A stretch of DNA of 64,000 nt from Mactromeris polynyma (taxonomy: Eukaryota > Mollusca > Bivalvia > Venerida > Mactridae). Made by a program: the position numbers and the translations under genes. Below the pieces are notes generated by a model. It saw nothing but the letters and a program-made list of their open reading frames with translations. It ran no database searches and was not told the origin of the DNA. The first letter of the stretch is position 1; every line of letters begins with the position of its first letter. Location of the stretch: assembly GCA_032209605.1 (NCBI GenBank), contig JASFXZ010000032.1:7255722-7319721 (forward strand), read 5' to 3'. This document shows positions 34,701 through 49,700 of the stretch, in pieces.

Positions 34701-37700
34701 ATAGATGTATTGAAAAGTTCGTGTTTGTCTTAAAGCTTGACGGAGAAAACACCGCGATTCTGTTTTGATCGAAAAGTAATCCAAACAGCAGTTATAGATT
34801 TACGCACGAGAGCATGTCCTTACCTTAATTGACATGGATCGGTCCTGAAAGTTCATACACCTGTTCACGGTCAATCTAACAACACTAAAGTTGTAGTTAT
34901 TAGTGTGAATACGCACAATAATTTGTCATTTCTTATTTTTTGTCAATTTACATCATTCATTTATGGTAGTCAAATATTAAGCGTACAGTCAACCCCACTC
35001 AAAGACCATCTCCTTATAAAAATCATCTCACTTATAAGACTGTATTTTTCATGAACCAATTTTTTCAGAACATGCCATTGGTCTTATTTTTGAGATTACA
35101 CTGTATTTAAATATTTACAAATTCTCATCACAGAGTTATAGACACGTGTGAAGTATCCACGAGATATCCATCTACAGAAGTAACCACCGTGTCAACAGAC
35201 CAAACAGCTTTTACAACGGACATTGTTACAGCAACAACAGCAGTACCAGAACCAACAACAACAACAATTGCAGTACCAACATCAACACCAACAGCAGAAC
35301 CAACATCAACACCAACAGCAGTACCAACATCAGAACCATCATCAACACCAACATCAGAACCAACAACAACAACAACAGCAGTACCAACATCAACACCAAC
35401 AGCAGAACCAACATCAGCACCAACACCAGAACCAACATCAGCACCAACAGCAGTACCAACATCAGAACCAACATCAGAACCAACATCAACACCAACAGCA
35501 GTACCAAAAGCAGTACCAACATCAGCAACAACACCAGAACAAACATCAACACCAACAGCAGAACCAACATCAGCACCAACACCAGAACCAACATCAACAT
35601 CAACATCAACATCAGAACCAACATCAGAACCAACAGCAACACCAACAGCAGTACCAACAGCAGTACCAACATCAGCAACAACACCAGAACCAACATCAAC
35701 ACCAACAGCAGAACCAACATCAGCACCAACACCAGAACCAACATCAACATCAACAGCAGTACCAACATCAGAACCAATATCAACACCAACAGCAGTACCA
35801 ACATCAGCCCGAACTTCAGAACCGACATCAACACCAACAGCAGTACCAACATCAGAACCAACATCTACACCAACAGCAGTACCAACATCAGAACCAACAT
35901 CAATACAAACAGCACCAACACCAGAACCAACAGCAGTACCTACATCAGAACCAACATCAACACCAACATCAGTACCAACATCAGAACCAACATCAACACC
36001 AACAGCAGTACCAACATCAGAACCAACAGCAGTACCAACATCAGCACGAACTTCAGAACCGACATCAACACCAACAGCAGTACCAACATCAGAACCAACA
36101 TCTACACCAACAGCAGTACCAACATCAGAACCAACATCAATACAAACAGCACCAACACCAGAACCAACAGCAGTACCTACATCAGAACCAACATCAACAC
36201 CAACATCAGTACCAACATCAGAACCAACATCAACACCAACAGCAGTACCAACATCAGAACCAACAGCAGTACCAACATCTGAACCAACATCAACACCAAC
36301 ATCAGAACCAACAGCAACACCAACACCAACAGCAGTACCTACATCAGAACCAACAGCAGTACCAACATCAGAACCAACATCAACACCAACAGCAGTACCT
36401 ACATCACCAACAGCAGTACCATCATCAGAACAAACATCAACACCAACAGCAGTGACAACATCAGCACCAACATCAGCACCAACATCAGAACCAACATCAA
36501 CACCAACAGCAGTACCTACATCACCAACAGCAGTACCATCATCAGAACAAACATCAACACCAACAGCAGTGACAACATCAGCACCAACATCAGCACCAAC
36601 ATCAGAACCAACATCAGAACCAACATCAACACCAACAGCAGTACCAACATCAGAACCAATATCAACACCAACAGCAGTACCAACATCAGCCCGAACATCA
36701 GAACCAATATCAACACCAACAGCAGTACCAACATCAGAACCAACATCTACATCAACAGCAGTACCAACATCAGAACCAACATCAATACAAACAGCACCAA
36801 CACCAGAACCAACAGCAGTACCTACATCAGAACCAACAGCAGTACCAACATCTGAACCAACATCAACACCAACAGCAGTACCAACATCAGTACCAACATC
36901 AATACCAACATCAGAACCAACATCAACACCAACAGCAGTACCAACATCAGAACCAACATCAATACCAACATCACCAACAGCAGTACCATCATCAGAACAA
37001 ACATCAACACCAACAGCAGTACCAACATCAACTCCAACATCAGCACCAACATCAGAACGAATATCAACACCAACAGCAGTACCTACATCAGAACCAACAT
37101 CAACACCAACAGCAGTACCAACATCAGAACCAACAGCAGTACCAACATCAGAACCAACATCAACACCAACAGCAGTACCAACATCAGCACCAGCAACAGA
37201 ACCAACATCAACACCAACAGCACCTACAGCATTACCATCATCAGAACAAACATCAACACCAACAGCAGTACCAACATCAGAACCAACATCAACACCAACT
37301 GCAGTACCAACATCAGTACCATCATCAGAACAAACATCAACACCAACCGCGGTACCAACATCAGAACCAACATCAACACCAACTGCAGTACCAACATCAG
37401 TACCATCATCAGAACAAACATCAACACCAATAGCAGTACCAACATCAGAACCAACACCAGTACCAACATCAGAACCAACATCAACACCAACAGCAATTCC
37501 AACAGCAGTACCAACATCAGAACCAACATCAACACCAACAGCAGTACCAACATCAGCACCAGCAACAGAACCAACATCAACACCAACAGCACCTACAGCA
37601 TTACCATCATCAGAACAAACATCAACACCAATAGCAGTACCAACATCAGAACCAACACCAGTACCAACATCAGAACCAACATCAACACCAACAGCAATTC

Positions 37701-40700
37701 CAACATCAGAACCAACATCGACACCAACAGCAGTACGAACATCAGCACCAACATCAACACCAACAGCAGTACCAACATCAGAACCAACAGCAGTACCAAC
37801 ATCAGCACGAACTTCAGAACCGACATCAACACCAACAGCAGTACCAACATCAGAACCAACATCTACACCAACAGCAGTACCAACATCAGAACCAACATCA
37901 ATACAAACAGCACCAACACCAGAACCAACAGCAGTACCTACATCAGAACCAACATCAGAACCAACATCAACACCAACAGCAGTACCAACATCAGAACCAA
38001 TATCAACACCAACAGCAGTACCAACATCAGCCCGAACATCAGAACCAATATCAACACCAACAGCAGTACCAACATCAGAACCAACATCTACATCAACAGC
38101 AGTACCAACATCAGAACCAACATCAATACAAACAGCACCAACACCAGAACCAACAGCAGTACCTACATCAGAACCAACAGCAGTACCAACATCAGAACCA
38201 ACATCAACACCAACAGCAGTACCAACATCAGAACCAACATCAATACCAACATCACCAACAGCAGTACCATCATCAGAACAAACATCAACACCAACAGCAG
38301 TACCAACATCAACTCCAACATCAGCACCAACATCAGAACGAACATCAACACCAACAGCAGTACCTACATCAGAACCAACATCAACACCAACAGCAGTACC
38401 AACATCAGAACCAACAGCAGTACCAACATCAGAACCAACATCAACACCAACAGCAGTACCAACATCAGCACCAGCAACAGAACCAACATCAACACCAACA
38501 GCACCTACAGCAGTACCATCATCAGAACAAACATCAACACCAACAGCAGTACCAACATCAGAACCAACATCAACACCAACTGCAGTACCAACATCAGTAC
38601 CATCATCAGAACAAACATCAACACCAACCGCGGTACCTACATCAGAACCAACATCAACACCAACTGCAGTACCAACATCAGTACCATCATCAGAACAAAC
38701 ATCAACACCAATAGCAGTACCAACATCAGAACCAACACCAGTACCAACATCAGAACCAACATCAACACCAACAGCAATTCCAACATCAGAACCAACATCG
38801 ACACCAACAGCAGTACGAACATCAGCACCAACATCAACACCAACAGCAGTACCAACATCAGAACCAACAGCAGTACCAACATCAGCACGAACTTCAGAAC
38901 CGACATCAACACCAACAGCAGTACCAACATCAGAACCAACATCTACACCAACAGCAGTACCAACATCAGAACCAACATCAATACAAACAGCACCAACACC
39001 AGAACCAACAGCAGTACCTACATCAGAACCAACAACAGTACCAACATCTGAACCGACATCAACACCAACAGCAGTACCAACATCAGTACCAACATCAATA
39101 CCAACATCAGAGCCAACATCAACACCAACAGCAGTACCAACATCAGAACCAACATCAATACCAACATCACCAACAGCAGTCCCATCATCAGAACAAACAT
39201 CAACACCAACAGCAGTACCAACATCAGCACCAACATCAGCACCAACATCAGAACGAACATCAACACCAACAGCAGTACCTACATCAGAACCAACATCAGA
39301 ACAAACATCAACACCAACAGCAGTACCAACATCAGCACCAACATCAGAACCAACAACAACACCAACAGCAGTACCTACATCAGAACCAACATCAGAACCA
39401 ACATCAACACCAACAGCAGTACCAACATCTGAACCAACATCAGAACCAACATCAACACCAACAGCAGTACCAACATCAGAACCAACAGCAGTACCAACAT
39501 CTGAACCGACATCAACACCAACAGCAGTACCAACATCAGTACCAACATCAATACCAACATCAGAGCCAACATCAACACCAACAGCAGTACCAACATCAGA
39601 ACCAACAGCAGTACCATCATCAGAACAAACATCAACACCAACCGCAGTACCAACATCAGAACCAACATCAACACCAACTGCAGTACCAACATCAGTACCA
39701 TCATCAGAACAAACATCAACACCAATAGCAGTACCAACATCAGAACCAACACCAGTACCAACATCAGAACCAACATCAACACCAACAGCAATGCCAACAT
39801 CAGAACCAACATCAACACCAACAGCAGTACCAACATCAGCACCAACAACAGAACCAGCATCAACACCAACAGCAGTACCAACATTAGAACCAACAGCAGT
39901 ACCATCATCAGAACCAACATCAACACCAACACCAGTACCAACATCCGAACAAACATCATCACCAACTGCAGTACCAACATCAGTACCATCATCAGAACAA
40001 ACATCAACACCAATAGCAGTACCAACACCAGAACCAACAGCAGTACCAACATCAGAACCATCAGCAGTACCAACATCAGCTCCAACAACAGAACCAGCAT
40101 CAACACCAACACCAGTACCAACATCAGAACAAACATCAACACCAACAGCAGTACCAACATCAGAACCAACATCAGAACCAACATCAACACCAACAGCAGT
40201 ACCAACATCAGGACCAACATCAACACCAACATCAGTACCAACATCAACACCAACAGCAGTACCAACAGCAGTACAATCTTCAGAAACAACATCAACACCA
40301 ACAGCAGTACCAACATCAGAACCAACATCAATACCAACAGCACCAACAGCAGTACCATCTTCAAAACAAACATCAACACCAACAGCACTACCAACATCAG
40401 AACCAACAGCAGTACCAACATCAGAACCAACATCAACACCGACAGCAGTACCAACATCAACACCAACAGCACCTACAGCAGTACCATCATCAGAACCAAC
40501 ATCAATACCAACTGCACAAACCACTGTACCAACATCAGAACAAACATCAACACCAATAGCCGTACCAACATCAGAACCAACAGCAGTACCAACATCAGAA
40601 CCAACATCAACACCAACAGTAGTACCAACATCAGCACCAACAACAGAACCTGCATCAACACCAACAGCAGTACCAACATCAGAACCAACAGTAGTACCAT

Positions 40701-43700
40701 CATCAGAATCAACATCAACACCAACCGCAGTGCCAACATCCGAAGCAACATCAACACCAACTGCAGTACCAACATCAGTACCATCATCAGAACAAACATC
40801 AACACCAATAGCAGTTCCAACATCAGAACCAACAGCAGTACCAACATCAGCACCAACAACAGAACCAGCATCAACACCAACAGAAGTACAAACATCAGAA
40901 CAAACATCAACACCAACAGCAGTACCAACATCAGAACCAACTTCAATACCAACAGCACCAACACCAGAACCAACATCAGAACCAACAACAATACAAACAG
41001 CACCAACACCAGAACCAACAGCAGTACCTACATCAGAATCAAAATCAACACCAACAGCAGTACCAACATTAGAACCAACATCAGAACCAACAGCAACACC
41101 AACATCAGCACCAACATCAGAAAAAACATCAACAACAACAGCAGTACCAACATCAGAACCAACTTCAATACCAACAGCTGTACCAACATCAGAACCAACA
41201 TCAACACCAACAGCAGTACCAACATCAGAACCAACATCAACACCAACAGCTATACCAACATCCGAACCAACATCAGAACCAACAGCTGTACCAACAGCAG
41301 TACCAACATCAGCACCAACAGGAGAACCAACATCAGCACCAACACCAGAACCAACATCAACACAAACAGCAGTACCAACATCAGTACCATCATCAGAACA
41401 AACATCAACACCAACAGCAGTACCAACATCTGAACCAACAGCACTACCATCATCGGAACAAACATCAACACCAACAGCAGTACCAACATCAGAACCAACA
41501 GGAGTACCAACATCAGAACCAACATCAACACCAACAGCAGTACCAACATCAGCACCAACAACAGAACCAACATCAACACCATCAGCACCTACAGGATTAC
41601 CATCATCAGAACCAACATCAATACCAACCGCAGTACCAACACCAGTACCATCATCAGAACAAACATCAACACCAACAGCAGTACCAACAGCACTACCTTC
41701 ATCAGACCCAACATCAGCACCAACAGCAGTACCAACATCAGAACCAACATCAACACCAACAGCAGTACCAACATCAGAACCAACATCAATACCAACAGCA
41801 CTACCATCATCAGAACCAACATCAACACCAACAGCAGTACCAACATCAAAACCAACTTCAACAACAAAAGCAGTACCAACATCAGAACCAACATCAATAC
41901 CAACAGCACCAACATCAGAACCAACATCAGCGCCAACATCAGAACCAACATCAGCACCAACAGCAGTATCAACATCAGAACCAACATCAACACCAACAGC
42001 AGTACCAACATCAGAACCAACATCAACATCGACAGCCGTACCAACACCAACATCGGTACCAACATCAGAACCAACATCAACACCAACATCAGAACCAACA
42101 TCAACACCGTTTTCCTCCATAACTCCAATAGTGTCTAAATCGAGTTTTTTCACAAGGACATTTAGCGGGTCACCTAATACCAGAGAGCCAACAACAACAT
42201 GGCCAGAAACAACAAACTTCACATCTACCGTATTCTTGTCTTCTACTTCACCGACGGAACCTGAATGCATTCCACCGAAAGTAATTACTGGATCAATTAT
42301 CGTCGTAGCAGAGTGAGTTATTTTTAGACAAATGTTTGATACATTAACATTATTTAATTGTTGTATAGTTATGCACAATGAATAAGTATTAACTGAATAT
42401 TAAACATCTAAGTAGAACATTTTTTCAATTTTGTCTGTCTGATTAATTATTAAGGCAACATGTGTCCTGTAAACAATGCTTGGGAAATTGTTATTGAAGT
42501 TATATTTGAAAGACTTTCCCTAGTACACCCTAGTAACAGTACATTTTATTGTGTTGTATTACAGCAGGCAACACGTTTATAGTTTTCAAAAAGTGTTCAT
42601 GCAAAATGATTTGCAATATAGTAATTACACCATTTCACAATTACATGAAACGAGAATTACATCATTTTGAGGATAGAATATGAAAACATTGTACTAAATA
42701 GAATATGTAAAACAGAAATGTTTAGCACTCTTGTAAATGAAGATTTGGAATAAGATTCTGCAGCATAAATGCAATAGGGAGTGCATGATTCCATTTCTTA
42801 TACCTTAATAAATGTTTTTCTGTACTTTTTTAAACACCCAAAATATTATTTATGTTGGAAAGTAGTCAGGCTTGTCATGAATAATTATTTAATTTATGCT
42901 AAAATGTTACTGAATGGCCATTTAATACTCATGATATATACAGCTAAAATGTGACTGAAGTGACTCACAAAGTTGTGATTGTAATATCTCCTATCACACA
43001 GCATCCAAAGTGGTGTTTCCATGGTTGATGGATGTGTAAATAAACAGCCTTGCAACAAATCTTTAAAGGATTATTTCAATACACATATTCAAGTGTACTG
43101 TTATTAATAGTCTTCAAGTGGTCAATATATTGCTGATATTATAGTCTGGTACGTTGTACACTTATGTCCATCTCAAATGCAATTGGGCATTTTTCATTAT
43201 GCTAACTATTCCTATTAGTTTTAAGTGATTACAGAACAAATATAATATTGTTCATTTGCAAGTAAATGTGGAGAGCTTAAATAATGATACCATTTTAATA
43301 TATGATATACATGTTGCATACTTTTGGTGTGGTTATAAGAAGACTATAATACTTATGTTTGTGCAAAGATCTCCGGTACTAATACAATCAAAAACAAATC
43401 AATTCAGGATCCACAGTTTTTATTCAGATTACATACAACAATAAATCATGAAATCATGACATACATGCTCTGCATACAACTGATTTTTTATAAGTTTATG
43501 TTTTTTTCCACAATAACTACCAAACTATCATGTGTGTTATCAGCAACCAGATGATATGAGCTGGTCAGCAAAGAACGACACTGTATTTTTCCACATGTGC
43601 TAATAAATTGCTGACAAAACTAAATACATATTACACAAACTTCAAGGTTTGAAACATTTTGTCTTTTAGTACACATATTTGTTTCAAATAATGATGTTTC

Positions 43701-46700
43701 AGTAAAGTTTTGTAATTTATTGGATCTTCATATATTTATTCTGGCACTGTACAGTGAATCTCCTGTTACAGTCAACTGTTGTACCATGGATAGTTCTATA
43801 CATCTCATATCATAACATCAAAAGTTTTTCCTGAAAAGATATTTAAACAAACAGAGTTGTACGGCCGTAAAAGATTTAACAAAATTATAAAACATGTACA
43901 TTACACATACTTAAAGTTACATATTAACTAAAACAATTGAATGTGGTTCATAAAGCATCTTATCACAGCTCTAAATAAATTAATGTTTTCTGACACATCA
44001 GAGAGCACGATTTTATTCTTATGCCGCCATCAGGTAGGAATGATCATAAACATTACAACAGCGTGCATTCAAAGAACTCAAATCAACAAACAGAAACTAA
44101 TATGTGTATGCAAAAAAACATAAATAAGTAAACAAAAGATTACTTCCGCATCGTGAATACATGTGACAAATACACAGTTTATGACATTTAGTAAACGCTT
44201 CCTGTAGTCAAAGCATATGGTAAAAAAATAGAGCTGTGATAAGATGTTTTATGAACCACATTCAATTGTTTTAGTTAATAGGTAACTTTAAGTATGTGTA
44301 ATGTACATGTTTTATAATGTTGTTAAATCTTTTACGGCCTTACACATCTGTTTGTTTAAATATCTTTTCAGGAAAAAAATCATCTTATTACTTGAATCAT
44401 TTTGATGTTATGGTATGAGATGTATAGAACTATCCATGGTACAACAGTTAACTGTAACAGGAGATTCACTGTACAGTGCCACAATGAAGATATGAAGATC
44501 CAATATATTACAAAACTTTACTGAAACATCATTATTTGACACAAAGATGTGTACTAAAAGACAAAATATTTCAAACCTTGAAATTTGTGTAATATGTATT
44601 CAGTTTTGTCAGCAATTTATAAGCACATGTGCATGGAACAATAAAGTGTCATTCTCATATCATCTGGTTGCTGATAACACACATGAGATTTTGGCAGTTA
44701 TTGAGGAAAAAAATATAAACATATGAACACTCAGTTGTATGCAGAGCATGTATGTCATGATTTCATGATTTATTGTTGTATGTAACCTGAATAAAAACTG
44801 TGGATCCTGAATTGATTTGTTTTTGATTTTATTAGTACCGGAGATCTTTGCACAAACATAAGTATTATAGTCTTCTTATAACCACACCAAAAGTATGCAA
44901 CATGTATATCATATATTTAAATGGTATCATTATTTAAGATCTCCACATTTACTTGCAAATGAACAATATTATATTTTTTCTGTAATCACTTAAAACTTGG
45001 AATAGTTATCATAATGAAAAATGCCCAATTGCATTTGGGATGGACATAATTGTACAAAGTACCAGACTATAATATCAGCAATATATTGACCACTTGAAGA
45101 ATATAATAACAGTAAACTTTCATATGTGTTTGTTGCAAGGTTGTTTATTTACACATCCATCAACCATGGAAGTGTCACTGTGGATGCTGTGTGATAGAAG
45201 ATATTACAATTACAACTTTGTGAGTCACTTCAGTCACATATTAGCTGTATATATGTGTATTTAATGTCCCTTCAGTTACATTTTAGTATACATTAAATAA
45301 ATATTCATGACTAGCCTGACTACTTTCAAACATAAATATTACTTTGGGTGTTTAAAAAGTACAGAAAACACATCTATTAAGAAACATGAAATGAATAAGC
45401 ACTCCCTACTGCTTTATATGTATGCTGCAGCATTTTAACCCAAATCTTCATTTACAAGAGTGCTAAACATTTCTGTTTTGCATATTCTATTTGGTACAAT
45501 GTTTTCATATTATATCCTGAAAATGATGTAATTCTAATTCCATTTCATGTAATTGTGCAATGGTGTAATTATTATATTGCAAATCATTTTGCATGAACTC
45601 TTACTCAGCTAGGGATGATGTAAATATTATTCTCTTTGATGGAAACTGTACACATAAGTAAAAAGAGGCAAGTTTGATACATTAACATTATTTAATTACT
45701 GTATAGTTATGCACAGTTAATAAGTATTAACTGAATATTAAACATGTAAGTAGAATATTTTTTCAATTTTGTCTGTCTGATTAATTATTAAGACAGCATG
45801 TGTCCTGTAAACAATGCTTGGGAAATTGTTATTGAAGTTATATTTGAAAGACTTTCCCTAGTACATCCTAGTAACAGTACATTTTATTGTGTTAAATTAC
45901 AGCAGGCAACACATTTATAGTTTACAAAAAGCCATTCAACTGACAGCAACACAAAACCAAGTCACTGATATGTGCCCTCTAAAATGAATCATCATGTACT
46001 TGCCTCAATGTATGTTTATATAATAATAAAAATATATAGAGAACCACAACTTCTGTCCATGTTTCATTGCGCAATTTTATTTATAAGAAGATATAAAATT
46101 AGTCTATTTTTAAACCTTTTTGATATCAGTATTTTTTTTTAAATGCGGAAGTATGGCGGGTCCTTTTGATAGGGGAAATTTGTATCATGAATCCCCAAAT
46201 TTGGGTATTAATGAGGCTAATAATTTAAATAATTTTACTAAAGGAAAATTTTCTTTGTAAGTAAGGGGAAAATATTCTTTTTTCTTTGGGAGATCGGGCC
46301 CAATATCGGTCCAAAATTTGCCATAAAGAAAAGGCTGGATATGTATATGATTTAGTTAAATTTTCTTCTCTTTTGAGTACCGTTACATATCGGTGTTGTC
46401 ACTTGCTGGTGGAGGAACAGTTTATTACTGGTTGGTAACCCAGGACTACTGGATAGGTCAATTAATCGTCGCCTTTAACTGACCTGCTGTCGAAAAACGA
46501 CGTTAAACTCCAATCAAAGCGCTGAAAGCACTGTAGTTGTTCGCGCTGGTTTTATATTCAACACTTGCAGATTCACAGAAAGTACGAATCATTATTGTTC
46601 ATTTTTTAACCATTACATTAAATTGCGCAGTAAAGATTTCTAACAGTATTGAATATGTTATGCAGTTGACGCTCAATGTTGAACTATATTTTAACCGATG

Positions 46701-49700
46701 TATTTACCTGTTATTCTTGCGTCACTTCTTTTCGTATTAAGGCGATACGACTGTCGAAAATTGCCATAGAACTAGTTTTTCTATCTCATACTAAAAAACG
46801 AAAACAAATGTCCTTTATTCTTTTTTTTTAATATCACAAATATGTATATTACAAAGGTTGATTGAAGACGATTGTGTAAGTACAACTGCTATAACGACAG
46901 TAAGCATCCCGCCGACCACTGAGCCGTGTACCCCTTGTTGTGAAACCAGACGACATGGTATTGTTGTGATTAAAGCAGGGTAAGTATTACTTTCAAACTA
47001 CAGTCGGACCTCTATATTCGAAAACCTTCTGTCCCAATACGTGGTATAATCCGAAATCAATATCAGGACCTGATGTATATTCTTAGACAGTTCGAATTGA
47101 AATGGGCTATTCAAAACCAAGTATTATTCGAAATAAAATGTTTTACCCGATGATTTCGAATGGTTTTACGGGAACTATTTCTTGACCGCACAAAATGTTG
47201 AGTTTTGCTACATAGTGCTACGCCTTAGATACACTAGAGGGTGTTTTCCGAGTCACACCTTTAAAGTTTACAAAAAGCCATTCAATTGACAGCAACACAA
47301 AACCAAGTAACTGATAAGTGCACTCTAAAATGGATCACCATGTACTTGCCTCAATGTATGTTTATATAAAAATAAAAATATATAAATATATCTTTTATTA
47401 AAGTCTCATTCTTGCATATAACACAATATTTCATTTAAACAATGCATACATACTCATGCAATACCCTTCTATAAGAATTATAAGAGACTATGGCACGCTA
47501 ATTATAGACATTCTATTCACAATTTGATAACATATTGATGATATCATAATTAAACAACATGTTGAGTAAATTAAGTGAAATGCTGTTTCAATACCATGTT
47601 ATGTATGGTACATCTATGCAAATTGTAAGTATCTTGTTCTTTAATGTATATATTTAAAACATACAGGAACGACAACTCCGGATAGATATTGTCATATATG
47701 TATATATTTACTTCCGTTACTATTTTAAGGTTGGGAAATTCCACTTTTACATAGCAACGACGTTAAGAAATTTCTTGGGACAAAATTGTAACGTAAGATA
47801 TTTCTCAAACTTAGGATAATATTTTATCTAAAATATTTCCTACGAGGCTTCTTGAATAGTACATACGAGTAAAAAATATTTTACTCCTAGCTAAGAAATT
47901 TCTTAAAGTTTACGAAATTTCTTACAAAAAAATCTAAGATGCTTTGTGAATACCGCCCCAACTGAATTATAACAGGAAGAAAGATGATCAGCAAATGCAT
48001 TTTTTAAACGTGGCCTGATGTATTACATTATTAGCATTGCTTGAACATTTTTACTTCATGTATAAAATCTGACCGCTTTAAATCATCTGGGATATATAAA
48101 GTACATGTATGCTGAAACGGCACAATGCAAAGAGTATGTTTTCGATGTTTGAACAAATATATAATTACATTTTACAAAACGTTTCAAAATAATGCATAAT
48201 CTTGGCGAATTGACTTTGTCACAGACTTTCAGATAAAATACTTCGCTTAAATAATAAGCCTAATGCCTGATTAAATAATACAACTCCAAATGAGTGCCGC
48301 TGTACAATTTCCAACCTCTTCTTTAAGTGACGTCATTTCCAGAAAACATCACGTGTGACGTCACCATGGTACTGACAGTAAGCAATATTTGTCCCATATG
48401 GCAATGGAGTGACCACATGAAGTAAACATTGTTCCCTGCTTGCAAATAGTGTCACCACATGTTGCGTTTTTTTTAAATGACGTCACTTACAGACGTGGTT
48501 GTAAATCCCATAGCAACGCTCATTTATACACTTGGCAAAATATAGTTACCTCGCTATGTCGAAAAGAAAACCCACACATCTGTGAAAACTACATTTTACA
48601 TGTAGGCCCCTTCTTCTATTACTATTTGTGTTAAATATTTGTCTGACTTTTTGTAACTGTATCATCATATTGCATATTTGCCTCTGATGACTACACGTAT
48701 TTCTCTCTCACCGATTATATATGTGGCAAAACAACTTTGTAAAATGTTTAATGCCTTAATAAAACGTATTGTATTGTAATGTAATAAATATAAGTAATGG
48801 TCAAAACTTAATTTCATTAACTATATACCATTGTTACATACAAACCAAGAACATTCGACACAGAAAGTTTATTAAGTGTATTTAGGTGACTTTTTCAACG
48901 CCCGATTATGAAAAGCCAGATGCGAACTTTTTTTACAATTGGAACCCGAATAAAATGGTGTTTTCAACATTTATATTCAAATATATACTCAGTTCATTTA
49001 AAAACGCACATTTAAAAAATGTCATTTTAGTGTGTTTTACAACTCATTTTGATATGAAAATATCCATTGATTGAAAGGGAATTTAGCGTTAATCATTGCG
49101 TACAATAAAATAAGAAATAGAAATCTTACCTTTTGCGTTTTTTAAATGTACTGAGTATATTATACTTTATAAAAAGATCATTCAACCACCGAGTGCAATT
49201 GATGACTTACCTAATTAACTACGTGGTTGGTTTAATTAACCAAGTTTCGAACTTCTTCTCATGACTTGGCAATTGAACGTGGAAGATATCAAAATCAACC
49301 TAAAAATCAAAGCATTTGTAATAATTGTAACTTAAATATGATAGAAAATGAATATCACTTTTTACTAATTTGTCCAAAATACAGAAATCTAAGAACTCAA
49401 TACTTAAAAGGTTATTATTACACCTGGACAAACATACAAAAATGTACTCATCTTATGTGCGAGAATCCAAAAACTACAAAAATATTTACTTTGCCAAGTT
49501 ATGTAGAAATCAAACCAATGTATGACATGCTGCTCTTTGAAAATCCATGTATATCCTCTACTTTGTAATTGTATCGTAGTACATTTGTATTGGCTTATGT
49601 TTGCTAAAGACATTGTTACATATTTATGCAACAACTGATAATGTAATGTACTGTATTGTATTTTATTGTATTTGCAGAATCGTAGACGACGAACCGTGTG

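Larger units (their letters stand above)
28890..35133 (+). repeat. Tandem segmental duplication, copy 1 (gene C upstream)
   Basis: From the gene B 3' end to the gene C giant exon, the sequence is collinear with 49930-55548 at high identity, interrupted by insertions (29464-30770 here, 52125-52684 there). Exon offsets are 19736 for the signal exon and about 20415 for the following ones, the difference being insertions. Confidence 0.85.
45932..47385 (+). repeat. Inserted copy of the exon-3 region, flanked by 115-bp repeats
   Basis: The segment at about 46040-47262 copies 32560-33670 plus part of 33990-34085. It carries the module exon, the SINE-like tail and a truncated MITE. It is bracketed by near-identical segments at 45925-46037 and 47268-47385, both starting TTACAAAAAGCCATTCAA, as expected of an insertion with duplicated flank. 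Confidence 0.8.

Noticed and set aside
35128..42378. 2416-codon open frame on the minus strand over gene C exon 4
   Set aside because: It is an out-of-register antisense reading of the 12-bp PTS units and contains the antisense of the unique spliced ends. The plus frame has splice sites, conserved cysteines and paralogues.
45599..45671. Minus-strand exon-like sequence ending GCTGA|GTAAG
   Set aside because: The module frame contains an immediate stop and no cysteine. At most it is a decayed exon.
42334..45931. LTR retrotransposon with 260-bp LTRs
   Set aside because: The direct repeats lack TG...CA ends, the interior is a palindrome, and no gag-pol sequence is present.
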